A stretch of DNA of 64,000 nucleotides, taken from NCBI GenBank assembly GCA_016874095.1, contig VGVH01000004.1, forward strand, positions 62,001 to 126,000, in the 5' to 3' direction. Of the stretch, positions 54,329-62,229 are shown in pieces. Within the stretch, counting starts at the first letter, position 1. Every line of letters starts with the position of its first letter. The notes under the pieces were generated by a model that saw only the letters and a program-made list of their open reading frames with translations, made no database searches and was not told the DNA's origin. Both the position numbers and the translations under genes were made by a program. Source of the stretch: Gammaproteobacteria bacterium. Its GTDB lineage: Bacteria > Pseudomonadota > Gammaproteobacteria > Steroidobacterales > GCA-2729495.

Positions 54329-56635
54329 ATGAGCCAGACCAGCACGATTTCCGCCGAGACAGGGACCATGCGACTGAAGATCGGCGGCATGGACTGTGGC
54401 AACTGCGCATTGACGATCGAGAACAGCATGCGGCAGCTCCCGGGCGTCAACGCCGTTTCCGTGAGCTTCACGACGGAGTCCATGGAAATCCAGGGGACGG
54501 TCAGCGCCGGCGATGTCGAGCGGCGCCTGCGCGAACTCGGATACCGGTTGGCCAACGACGCGCCAGGAGCCGCCGCCCCGGTACCAGAGCTGCATGGCGC
54601 AGCCGGATTTCTCCACTTCCTCTGGGAGCAGCCCCGCCTTCGCACCGCAATGCTCATCGCGATAACCGTGCTCGCCGGCATCCCGCTTCTTGCCCGTGCG
54701 CAACCGATCGCGGGCATCGCGCCTCTCGATCTGCTGTTTGCCGTTGCCGTGTTGATTCCCGGCCTGCCGATATTCGCCAAGGGCTTTCGCGCGCTGATCT
54801 TCGTCCATCGCATCACGATCGACCTGCTGATGGCCGTCGCATCGCTCGGCGCACTGGCAATCGGCGCGACCGGCGAAGCGGCAACGGTGGTGCTCCTGTT
54901 CACCCTGGGTGAGGCACTGGAGGCCTACAGCGCCGAGCGTGCCCGCGGTTCCCTGCGCAGCCTGATGGCACTGCAACCCGAGGAAGCCACCGTGCTGCGC
55001 GAGCATCACGACGAGCACAGCTCGCACGAGGACCACGACCATGAGCCATCCCAACAGCAAACACCGGCGGCAGAGCCGCACTTCCACGCCACGGTCGTGC
55101 CGGTCAGCGATGTCCGCGTCGGCGAGACCGTTCTCGTCCGACCGGGCCAACGGATCCCGGTCGACGGTGAAATCCTGCGCGGCAGCTCGTCCGTCAACCA
55201 GGCTGCAGTAACCGGTGAGAGCGAGCTGGTGCCCGTGAACCCGGGCACCGCGGTCATGGCCGGCACGGTAAACGGCGAGTCAGCTCTGGAGATTCGCGTC
55301 ACTCACGCAGCCCGCGACGCAACGATCGCCCGCATCGCGAGACTCGTCGAGCAGGCGCAGTCACAGCGCAGCCCCGCCGAACGATTTATCGACCGGTTCG
55401 CCCGCTGGTACACACCGGCCGTGGTCGCCGTTGCGGCACTGATGGTGGTGATACCGGTCTTTGCGTTCGGCGCACCGCTGCTCGATACGGCGGACGGAAG
55501 TCACGGCTGGCTGTATCGCGCGCTGTCGCTGCTCATCATCGCGTGCCCCTGCGCGCTCGTCATCAGCATTCCGGTAACCGTCGTCAGCAGCCTGACACGG
55601 CTCGCCAACCTGGGCGTGCTGGTCAAGGGAGGCGCGCAGCTCGATCGCCTGGCCGATGTTCGCGCCGTGGCTTTCGACAAGACCGGCACACTCACGCGCG
55701 GCAAACCGAAGGTCGCATCCGTTCACACGGGGAACTGCGGACACGACGAGGGGATCAGCGAGAATTGCGCACCCTGCGACGACCTGGTGGCGCTAGCCGC
55801 ATCCGTCGGGCGTGCATCGGAACACCCGCTGGCGCACGCCGTGGTGACCGCCGCTGCAGGCCGGGACGTCGCGCATCGCTACGAGATGGCGCGCTCGGTA
55901 ACGACCCGCGCTGGTCGCGGCATGGTCGGCGAAGGGAGCAACGGCGAGCGCATCAGCGTCGGCAGCGCTGATCTCGCTGGGCCGGTGGCAGCGGCCCCAC
56001 GGCTCGACAGCCGCGCGGAAGAAGCGCGAAAGACCGGTCAGACGATCATGTATGTCGGCCGCAGTGATGAGGTTGTCGGCTACATCGGTGCGCAGGACGA
56101 AATTCGCGAAGCCAGTTCGGACGCGCTGCGGGCCCTGCACGAGGCGACGCCTCCGGTCGCTGCCGTCATGCTGACCGGCGATCACGCCCAGGCCGCACGG
56201 CTTGTTGCGGAACGGGTAGGCCACATCGACGACATCCGCGCCAGCCTGTTGCCGGAGCAGAAGCTCGCGGCGATCGAGGAACTGCACCGCCGCTATGGCA
56301 GCGTTGCGATGGTCGGCGACGGGATCAACGACGCCCCCGCGCTGGCGCGGGCAGATGTCGGCATCGCAATGGGTGCCGGCACGGCCCAGGCCATGGAGAC
56401 CGCAGATGTCGTTCTCATGCAGGACGACATCTCGCATGTGCCACTTGCCCTGCGTCTTGCACGCCGTTCACGCACCCTGGTCAAGCAGAACATCGCGCTC
56501 AGCCTCGGCCTGAAGCTCGCGTTCCTCGTGCTCGCCATCCCGGGCATCACGACCTTGTGGATGGCCGTGCTGGCAGACGTCGGCGCCACGATGCTGGTGA
56601 CGCTGAACGGCATGCGCGTCCTGCGCGAGAGTTGA
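54329..56635 (+). CDS. Heavy-metal P-type ATPase (ZntA-like, Zn/Cd/Pb export)
   Basis: 768 residues from ATG 54329; a frame open from 54197 would run through the inverted repeat and is rejected, while ATG 54368 is an alternative. HMA domain with GMDCGNCALTIE; helices; a His-rich loop (HHDEHSSHEDHDHE) between helices and actuator; TGES; CPC in IIACPCALVIS; phosphorylation DKTGTLT; GDGINDAPAL. CPC plus the His/Asp loop fits ZntA-like Zn(II)/Cd(II)/Pb(II) export. A second Cys/His insert (HTGNCGHDEGISENCAPCDD) in the nucleotide domain is unusual. No regulator gene is adjacent. Confidence 0.9.
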   Translation: MSQTSTISAETGTMRLKIGGMDCGNCALTIENSMRQLPGVNAVSVSFTTESMEIQGTVSAGDVERRLRELGYRLANDAPGAAAPVPELHGAAGFLHFLWEQPRLRTAMLIAITVLAGIPLLARAQPIAGIAPLDLLFAVAVLIPGLPIFAKGFRALIFVHRITIDLLMAVASLGALAIGATGEAATVVLLFTLGEALEAYSAERARGSLRSLMALQPEEATVLREHHDEHSSHEDHDHEPSQQQTPAAEPHFHATVVPVSDVRVGETVLVRPGQRIPVDGEILRGSSSVNQAAVTGESELVPVNPGTAVMAGTVNGESALEIRVTHAARDATIARIARLVEQAQSQRSPAERFIDRFARWYTPAVVAVAALMVVIPVFAFGAPLLDTADGSHGWLYRALSLLIIACPCALVISIPVTVVSSLTRLANLGVLVKGGAQLDRLADVRAVAFDKTGTLTRGKPKVASVHTGNCGHDEGISENCAPCDDLVALAASVGRASEHPLAHAVVTAAAGRDVAHRYEMARSVTTRAGRGMVGEGSNGERISVGSADLAGPVAAAPRLDSRAEEARKTGQTIMYVGRSDEVVGYIGAQDEIREASSDALRALHEATPPVAAVMLTGDHAQAARLVAERVGHIDDIRASLLPEQKLAAIEELHRRYGSVAMVGDGINDAPALARADVGIAMGAGTAQAMETADVVLMQDDISHVPLALRLARRSRTLVKQNIALSLGLKLAFLVLAIPGITTLWMAVLADVGATMLVTLNGMRVLRES

Positions 56636-56654
56636 TGGCGGTACGATCGACGCG

Positions 56655-57227
56655 TCAGGGCGTTTCCGGTTCGGGTGGAATCGCCTTGGGCTGCGCCTTC
56701 ACGAACTCATCGAAGTCGTCGGGAACCTGCCGCTGCATCATCTTGCGCACCATTGTCAGCGGCGCCATCGGTGATTCGACGTAGCTGATCATCTTCCACT
56801 CCTCGCCCCTGCGCCGGAATACCGCCGTCACGCGATCCCAGCTCGTCATCGGCCGCTGGCCCTTCACCTGGATGGTGAAATCGAGCTGGTAGGTGGCGAA
56901 GGCAAGATCCGGGGCGATCATGTGCGCCCGGACCTTGGAGTAATGGTTGAGGATACCGTCAAGCACCTGGACACCCGGGCGCGGATTGAAGTAGGCGCGC
57001 AACAGCGGCCAGCCGCGCATGGCGGGATCGATCTCCTCCGCCATGTAGATGACGTTGGGCTCGTCCTTGTCCCACATCCTGAGCAGCGACTCGTAGTCCT
57101 GGCGGTTGTAATGCTCGCGGTAGGCCTGCAGCCAGGCTTCCAGCTCGGGAGTTGGATCGGCTGGTGCGGCAGCATCGACCGTCCCGGCCAGCAGCAGGCA
57201 CAGTACGGCGGTGGTGGTGAATCGCAT
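56655..57227 (-). CDS. Secreted NTF2-like (SnoaL/DUF4440-type) protein
   Basis: 190 residues with signal peptide MRFTTTAVLCLLLAGTVDAA. One NTF2-like alpha+beta cone: LEAWLQAYREHYNRQDYESLLRMW, EIDPAMRGWPLLRAYF, HYSKVRAHMIAPDLAFATYQLDF, WDRVTAVFRRRGEEWKMISYVES. The fold serves enzymes and small-molecule binders; no catalytic triad can be assigned. It is divergent from the DsbA-like gene with 139 bases between. Predicted periplasmic. Confidence 0.8.
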   Translation of the reverse strand: MRFTTTAVLCLLLAGTVDAAAPADPTPELEAWLQAYREHYNRQDYESLLRMWDKDEPNVIYMAEEIDPAMRGWPLLRAYFNPRPGVQVLDGILNHYSKVRAHMIAPDLAFATYQLDFTIQVKGQRPMTSWDRVTAVFRRRGEEWKMISYVESPMAPLTMVRKMMQRQVPDDFDEFVKAQPKAIPPEPETP

Positions 57228-57366
57228 GGTTCGCTCCGATCAATTCTTTACAGTGGCATCACTCTTCCACGGATCGGTCCCGGGCGCCACAGGACCCCGG
57301 TTCACCGTCCGCCTGACGCAACGCCTTTGCGGTAGCATGACCTCGCCCACGCATAAAGGAGCCGCG

Positions 57367-58035
57367 ATGACGTCTCCCGTCACTATCCAGGTTATCTCCG
57401 ACATCGTCTGCCCCTGGTGCTACGTGGGCAAGCGGCGTCTGGAAAATGCTCTAGCCTCGCGCCCGGAAATTTCCGTCGAGGTGAGCTGGTTTCCTTTCCA
57501 GCTGTCGCCCGACATGCCACGCGAAGGAAAGGACCGGCGCGAGCATTACGCAAGCATCTTCGGTGAGGAGCGGTCGCGCGAAATCATGAGCCGCATGAAG
57601 GACACGGGTCTGGCCGAGGGCATCGCGTTCGACACACCGCCGGGTGCGCGATCTCCCAACACCCTGTCGGCGCATGTGCTGCTCTATTGGGCATCGCGTT
57701 CAGTTGGCATCGACCAGGGCGCCTTGGTCGAGAAATTGTTCGCCGCACACCACTGTCGTGGAGAAGATGTTGGCAGCCCCTATGTGCTGGCCGGCATCGC
57801 GGGCGAAGTCGGCATGAACAGCGCCGAGGTGCTGAAGGCATTGCAGGACGGCACCGATGAAAACGTCGTGGAACAATTGATGGCGCAGGCACGCGAGGCC
57901 GGCATTTCGGGCGTGCCGTTTTTCATCGTCAACGGGGAGCATGGACTTTCAGGCGCACAGCCGCCGGAAGCTTTCCTGCAGGTACTCGACGAGTTGACAC
58001 GGAAGCCTGCCGAACCGCGGAGCGCTGCGTCGTGA
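57367..58035 (+). CDS. DsbA-family oxidoreductase (FrnE-like)
   Basis: 222 residues from ATG 57367, with AAAGGAG upstream. No signal peptide, so cytoplasmic. Thioredoxin-fold with inserted helical domain: SDIVCPWCYVGKRRLENAL holds a CPWC active site, and SGVPFFIVN holds the cis-Pro. FrnE proteins are linked to oxidative-stress tolerance and polyketide tailoring by homology. It overlaps msrB in GTGA, which supports a joint role in thiol/methionine oxidation repair. Confidence 0.9.
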   Translation: MTSPVTIQVISDIVCPWCYVGKRRLENALASRPEISVEVSWFPFQLSPDMPREGKDRREHYASIFGEERSREIMSRMKDTGLAEGIAFDTPPGARSPNTLSAHVLLYWASRSVGIDQGALVEKLFAAHHCRGEDVGSPYVLAGIAGEVGMNSAEVLKALQDGTDENVVEQLMAQAREAGISGVPFFIVNGEHGLSGAQPPEAFLQVLDELTRKPAEPRSAAS

Positions 58036-58463
58036 GCGGGAAGGTCGGAAAGCTCGACAAACCGGAGGAAGAGTGGCGCAAGCTGCTGGACGCCGACCGC
58101 TTCGGTGTACTCTTCAACGAGAATACGGAGCGGCCGTGGTCGAGCGCCCTGAATGCCGTCAAGGAAGACGGCACATTCGTCTGTGCGGCCTGTCATTTGC
58201 CTCTGTTTGATACAGGCGGGAAATTCGACAGCGGCACGGGGTGGCCGAGCTTCTTCCAGCCCCTGGACCCGGAAAACGTCGGGACGAAACGGGATTTCAG
58301 GCTGATCGTTCCGAGAACGGAGTATCACTGCGCGCGCTGCGGCGGCCACCAGGGCCACGTGTTTGGCGACGGCCCGGCCCCGACCGGCAAGCGCTACTGC
58401 AATAACGGCCTGGCCCTCGTTTTCGTGCCGCGCGGCCGACCACTGCCGCCACTGCGCGACTGA
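58032..58463 (+). CDS. msrB: Peptide methionine-R-sulfoxide reductase
   Basis: 143 residues; the GTG at 58032 overlaps the previous stop. SelR/MsrB fold: zinc cysteines in CAACHLPLF and CARCGGHQGHVF, GTGWPSFFQPL substrate loop, and catalytic Cys in KRYCNNGLAL. It reduces methionine-R-sulfoxide in proteins with thioredoxin. Pairing with a DsbA-like gene gives a small oxidative-repair unit. Confidence 0.92.
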   Translation: MSGKVGKLDKPEEEWRKLLDADRFGVLFNENTERPWSSALNAVKEDGTFVCAACHLPLFDTGGKFDSGTGWPSFFQPLDPENVGTKRDFRLIVPRTEYHCARCGGHQGHVFGDGPAPTGKRYCNNGLALVFVPRGRPLPPLRD

Positions 58464-58494
58464 CACCGCGGCGAAACCGCTACCTTCACTAGCG

Positions 58495-58922
58495 ATGGCC
58501 GACGCCAAGGCATTCTGGCCGGACTGCTTCACGGCCAAAGGCGTGGCGCCGGGCGACGCCGTCGCCGGCCTCTCGCGCGCAGAGCGATTGCCGATCGAGG
58601 ACCTGCTGGCGGGACAGCAGCGCCAGCTGCGGTCGCTGCTGCGGGTCGCGATCAAGCAGGTGCCCTGGTACGACCGCGGCGACTGGGCCCGGCCCGTGCT
58701 GGCCGACCGGGATCGCCGACCGGATCTGTTCTGGGAGACCTGGCGGCGCATACCACCCCTGTCCAAAGTGGCGCTGCGCGAAGGTCCCGCCGAACTCGAG
58801 GCCCGATCCGTGCCCGCCGCGCGCTGGGCGGGCGGGACTACCAGTTCGTCATCACCCCGATGCCCGCCATCGCACGCGGGCCGACAGGGAAATTCGAAGA
58901 ATTCCTGGCCCTGGTCGAGTGA
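58495..58922 (+). pseudogene. Relic of a CapK/PaaK-like adenylate-forming enzyme with large internal deletion
   Basis: From ATG 58495 about 105 residues match the start of phenylacetate-CoA ligase-like (CapK) proteins: LLAGQQRQLRSLLRVAIKQVPWYDR and a PPLSKVALREG segment. Then the frame is lost. Shifted by one frame, the last ~30 codons read GRDYQFVITPMPAIARGPTGKF and EEFLALVE before a stop at 58922, the expected C-terminus. The ~300-residue middle, including the adenylation motifs, is missing, so the product cannot be active. It lies between msrB and a MerR-like gene. Confidence 0.65.
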
Positions 58923-58968
58923 CCGGCCCGGCGTTGCCGGGCAGGTCAGGCACACCTATATCCAGTTA

Positions 58969-58997
58969 TTGACAGTGTCAAAACACAGGCTTAATTT
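58969..58997 (+). promoter_or_regulatory. Promoter with TTGACA dyad of the MerR-like gene
   Basis: TTGACA-G-TGTCAA (58969-58981) is a perfect palindrome whose left half is a consensus -35. Seventeen bases later is TAATTT (58992-58997), a modest -10. Transcription would begin at about 59004, the A of the ATG, so the message is probably leaderless. The dyad over the -35 suggests autorepression. Confidence 0.55.
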
Positions 58998-59003
58998 ATC
59001 AAG

Positions 59004-59786
59004 ATGTTGGAGGCGCGCACCTACGCCATCACCGAGCTGGTCCAGCTGACCGGCTTTGATCGCCGCACTATCGTTTACTACCTGCAGGAGGGCCTCCTGC
59101 CCCGGGCAGGTCGGCGCGGGCCGCACACTCGCTACCCGGAGGAATGCCTCATCCGCCTGCGGTTCATCCGCGGCATGAAGGAGCACCAGGATCAGGGTCG
59201 CAGCGAGACGATCACCCTGGCTGACATGCGCCGCCTGCTGGGCCGCATCGAGTTGCCCCAGCTGCGGGCGATGCTGGAAAGGAACCTCCCGCTCGAGGAG
59301 ATTCGGCCGATGCTCGCACCGCCGGCCGAACCGCGGCCGGCTCCCCAGGTCGACCCGCTCGCCCCAGCGACAGCCCAGCCAGCAGCCGTGCAAAAGCCGA
59401 CTGTGGGCGATGGGCGCAGTTATGGCCTCGCCGATGCGGGTATCCGTAACCGGGACATCCGTCCACCCCGTCCACCGCATCCGGTAGGCGCGCCGCCGCA
59501 GGACGACGCGGCAGCGCCACGACCGGGTGCGATGCGTCCTGGAGAGCAGTCTCCCGGTACGGAATCAGCAGCCGATATCGAGCGCGCGATCGGCGAACTG
59601 CTGCGGGACCTGGAGATGCGCCCGTCCCTCACACAGCGGCGCACCGCACCTGGCGCCGCTGAACAATGGACCGAGGTGCCGATCACCGGCCGCATTTATC
59701 TGTCAGTACGCGGGCTGGCTGAGAACGATGCGCCGCTGGCCGACGCGGTCGGGCGGGCCATGAAAAAGCTGCTTCGCGCCCGCTGA
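59004..59786 (+). CDS. MerR-like regulator with long proline-rich linker
   Basis: 260 residues, no ribosome-binding site before ATG 59004. Residues ~5-75 form a MerR-type HTH (YAITELVQLTGFDRRTIVYYLQEGLLPRAGRRGPHTRYPEECLIRLRFI). Residues ~115-190 are a Pro/Ala-rich linker (HPVGAPPQDDAAAPRPG). The C-terminus (~195-260) holds ADIERAIGELLRDLEMRP and VPITGRIYLSVRGLAENDAPLADAVGRAMKKL. A dyad overlaps its own promoter. Ligand and targets are not visible. The C-terminal domain is not a standard MerR effector domain. Confidence 0.75.
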   Translation: MLEARTYAITELVQLTGFDRRTIVYYLQEGLLPRAGRRGPHTRYPEECLIRLRFIRGMKEHQDQGRSETITLADMRRLLGRIELPQLRAMLERNLPLEEIRPMLAPPAEPRPAPQVDPLAPATAQPAAVQKPTVGDGRSYGLADAGIRNRDIRPPRPPHPVGAPPQDDAAAPRPGAMRPGEQSPGTESAADIERAIGELLRDLEMRPSLTQRRTAPGAAEQWTEVPITGRIYLSVRGLAENDAPLADAVGRAMKKLLRAR

Positions 59787-59792
59787 AAGGCC

Positions 59793-60554
59793 TCAGCGGA
59801 CGTCCAGGCTGCCGCGCGGCCTTTCGTCGTGGCTGTAAGCGGACCCGGTGATGTCGGCCTGCGTCAGGTGATCCAGGTAGTACTGCGCGGGCCAGCGATG
59901 CCCGTCGGACGCTGGCGTCGGCCGCGTCGCCGTCACATCCACGGTCCAGGCCTGCGCGAGTGGCGCGTTCGTGGCGGGCACCGGATCATCCGTATTGATG
60001 TAGGCCTCGGCGTAGTCCGCGCATCGGCCCAGATTCCCGGCGCCCCAGTTGGGATTCAGCGCTCCGTCGAAGCCGATCGGATCCAGGAAGGTGCTGACGA
60101 TACGTGGCGGCCTGGCACTGCTCGCCCGCAGGGCCTCGCACAGGGCCTGCACGGGATAGGCGCCAGCGCTATGCCCGACCAGGTGGAGGACTTCAATGTC
60201 GGTCCGCTGCGCCAGGTTGCGACCGAGCGCCGAACCAACCATGCCGCCGTTCACCCGTGCGCGCAGACGCGTGTCGGAGAACGGCGACCAGATGTAACGA
60301 AGGACGGAAACATCGGGCGTTTCCGCGGCGAGTTGGGCGAAACGGCGCTCGAGCGCAATGAGTGTCGGTTCCTCCCGGCCGTTACTGCCATGCAGCAGCA
60401 GCACCAGCACCCGCGTGCCGGGAGCAACGACCGGGTCGGGCACGGCAAAGGCCGGGGGGTAGCGGGCGTAGAGTTCCAGGCCCGCGGCACCGGCGGCAAC
60501 CAGCGCAATGACAACGACGATCGCTCGAAGCGACTTACGCATGATCCGGATCAT
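59793..60554 (-). CDS. Membrane-anchored alpha/beta-hydrolase, lipase-like
   Basis: 253 residues (MIRIMRKSL; ATG 60542 is an alternative start). One N-terminal membrane helix (~9-27). Alpha/beta-hydrolase features: LVLLLHGSNGREE oxyanion region, nucleophile GHSAGAYP, Asp in STFLDPIGFDG, and a C-terminal HRWPAQYYLDH with the catalytic His. The layout is like lipase class 3/pancreatic-type or DUF676 esterases. Substrate unknown; localisation is probably periplasmic face of the inner membrane. Confidence 0.78.
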   Translation of the reverse strand: MIRIMRKSLRAIVVVIALVAAGAAGLELYARYPPAFAVPDPVVAPGTRVLVLLLHGSNGREEPTLIALERRFAQLAAETPDVSVLRYIWSPFSDTRLRARVNGGMVGSALGRNLAQRTDIEVLHLVGHSAGAYPVQALCEALRASSARPPRIVSTFLDPIGFDGALNPNWGAGNLGRCADYAEAYINTDDPVPATNAPLAQAWTVDVTATRPTPASDGHRWPAQYYLDHLTQADITGSAYSHDERPRGSLDVR

Positions 60555-60576
60555 AGCGCCGCCGTCTGCGCAGCGG

Positions 60577-61605
60577 TCAACGCAGCCGCGGCATCACTTC
60601 CCGCGCAAAGAGGCGGGACTGATTGACCATTGCTTCCTGGCGCGCGCCGTGCGGCGTCGGCACCGGCGAACCACCGAGCAGGTAGACATGATCGAGGCCG
60701 AGGCCGACGAGTGCCGACAGCCTCGAGTAGCACTTCTCCGGCGGACCGCAGATCGAGAACCAGTCGACGAAGGCATCGTCGATGACGGCGAGGTGTGAGC
60801 CTTCGTTCTGTGCGTGCCGCGCCATGTCGTAGCCGGACTGCATGTGCTCGGCGATCGCGCGCAACTGCGGCGGCAGATGCTCGAGCGGTGAGTGCTTCAT
60901 GCCGGCGAAGTGAGCGACCATCCCCGCGATCATCCGCCCGAGCCGGATCGCGCGCTGTTCGTCGGGATCGCAGACCAGGTTGATGTAAGCGCCGATGCGG
61001 ATGCTGTCGCGACTGCGATTGATCTTGGCCAGGTGCGCCGTGGCCGTGTCCATCGCCCACTTCAGCCGTTCCGGCGCCGAACCGACGGCGAAGCTGATAC
61101 GGTCGGCAACCTCGACGGCCATCCGTATCGTCGCCGGGCCGGAACAGGCCACGTCCAGCGCAACGACTGGCAGCTCGCCGGGTTCGATCCAGCGCAGGCG
61201 CGACACGGCTGCGCCGCGGGTGACCTCCTCGCCACGCAGATAGCTGCGCAATTCCTCCAGGAAGCGGCGCAGTTCTGCTGTCGTGGCCTGGCGCTTGCCA
61301 ATGTGCGCTGCGGACGAGTCTCCCCTGCCGATGCCGGAAATCACGCGACCGCCGGACTCCAGCTGCAGGCTCGCAAGGGCGCCGGCGGTAACCGACGAGT
61401 CGCGCGTGTAGGGATTGGTTACACCGGTACCGAATCGAAGCCGCTTCGTGGCCGCCGCGACGAGATTCAGTTGTCCGTAGGGGTCCGGACTCAGGCATTG
61501 CGTATCGGGACAAAGCAGGAAATCGAAGCCGAGTGCCTCTATTTCCGTTGCCAGCCTCGCCGTGTATCCGGGCGAGGGTTCCATGACGATGCCGAACTCT
61601 GCCAT
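60577..61605 (-). CDS. LLM-class flavin-dependent oxidoreductase
   Basis: 342 residues from ATG 61605 (MAEFGIVMEP). Bacterial-luciferase-like barrel: ATEIEALGFDFLLCPDTQCL, TKRLRFGTGVTNPYTRDSSVTAGALASLQLESGGRVISGIGRGDSSAAHIG, and ISICGPPEKC near the end. The GIGRGDSS stretch is typical of the F420-like (MER-type) subgroup, although the cofactor may be FMN. Reaction unknown. It is downstream of UPF0114 on the same strand with a 37-base gap. Confidence 0.85.
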   Translation of the reverse strand: MAEFGIVMEPSPGYTARLATEIEALGFDFLLCPDTQCLSPDPYGQLNLVAAATKRLRFGTGVTNPYTRDSSVTAGALASLQLESGGRVISGIGRGDSSAAHIGKRQATTAELRRFLEELRSYLRGEEVTRGAAVSRLRWIEPGELPVVALDVACSGPATIRMAVEVADRISFAVGSAPERLKWAMDTATAHLAKINRSRDSIRIGAYINLVCDPDEQRAIRLGRMIAGMVAHFAGMKHSPLEHLPPQLRAIAEHMQSGYDMARHAQNEGSHLAVIDDAFVDWFSICGPPEKCYSRLSALVGLGLDHVYLLGGSPVPTPHGARQEAMVNQSRLFAREVMPRLR

Positions 61606-61642
61606 GACCGCTCCCTGGCGGGGCACCAGGGCCGCGCCGTCG

Positions 61643-62145
61643 TCAGTGCTCGCGATGAGCCGCGAAAGAAATCTTGTTTAACACACCCAGCAGCACCGCC
61701 GAGACGACAAATGTCATGTGCAGGATCACGTACCACATGATCTTGTCGTTATCGATCTTCTGCGCATCCATGAATACGCGCAGCAGGTGAATGGAGGAAA
61801 TCGCGACGATCGACGCCGCTACCTTGAGTTTCAAGGTAGCGGCGTCGAGCTTGCCGAGCCAGCCGAGACCGTCAGTTCCCTCGGCGTCGATGCGGGAGAC
61901 GAAATTCTCGTAGTCCGAGAACATCACCATCACGATGAGGCTGCCGACCAGCACGATGTCGATCATGGCGAGGATCGTCAGCACCAGGTCCGCCTCGGTG
62001 GAGGACAAGGCGTGGGTAACGACGTGGAACGCCTCCTGGAAAAACTTGAGGCCGAGCGCGAACAGCGCAAACGACAGGCCCAGGTAGAGCGGTGCGAGCA
62101 GCCAGCGGCTCGCGAACAGCAGTTTCTCGATGGTTCGTCCAGCAT
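61643..62145 (-). CDS. UPF0114 family membrane protein, start region apparently frameshifted
   Basis: The reading frame begins in-frame at ATC 62131 as [19 protein letters not shown], then [36 protein letters not shown] and [10 protein letters not shown], all typical of UPF0114 (YqhA), about 162 residues and four helices. No ATG, GTG or TTG lies in that frame upstream; a stop does. The ATG at 62145 gives MLDE and is one base out of frame. One missing base would restore MLDE-x-IEKLLF, the usual family start. So this is a sequence error, a mutation, or initiation at a rare codon. Function unknown. Confidence 0.75.
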
Positions 62146-62229
62146 GGCGACCGTCCGGTGAACGATATCGCCAACGTTAGCGTGCTGATAGTGCGGTCCG
62201 CAACTCTTCGTTGGCTGGCCGACACTCGA

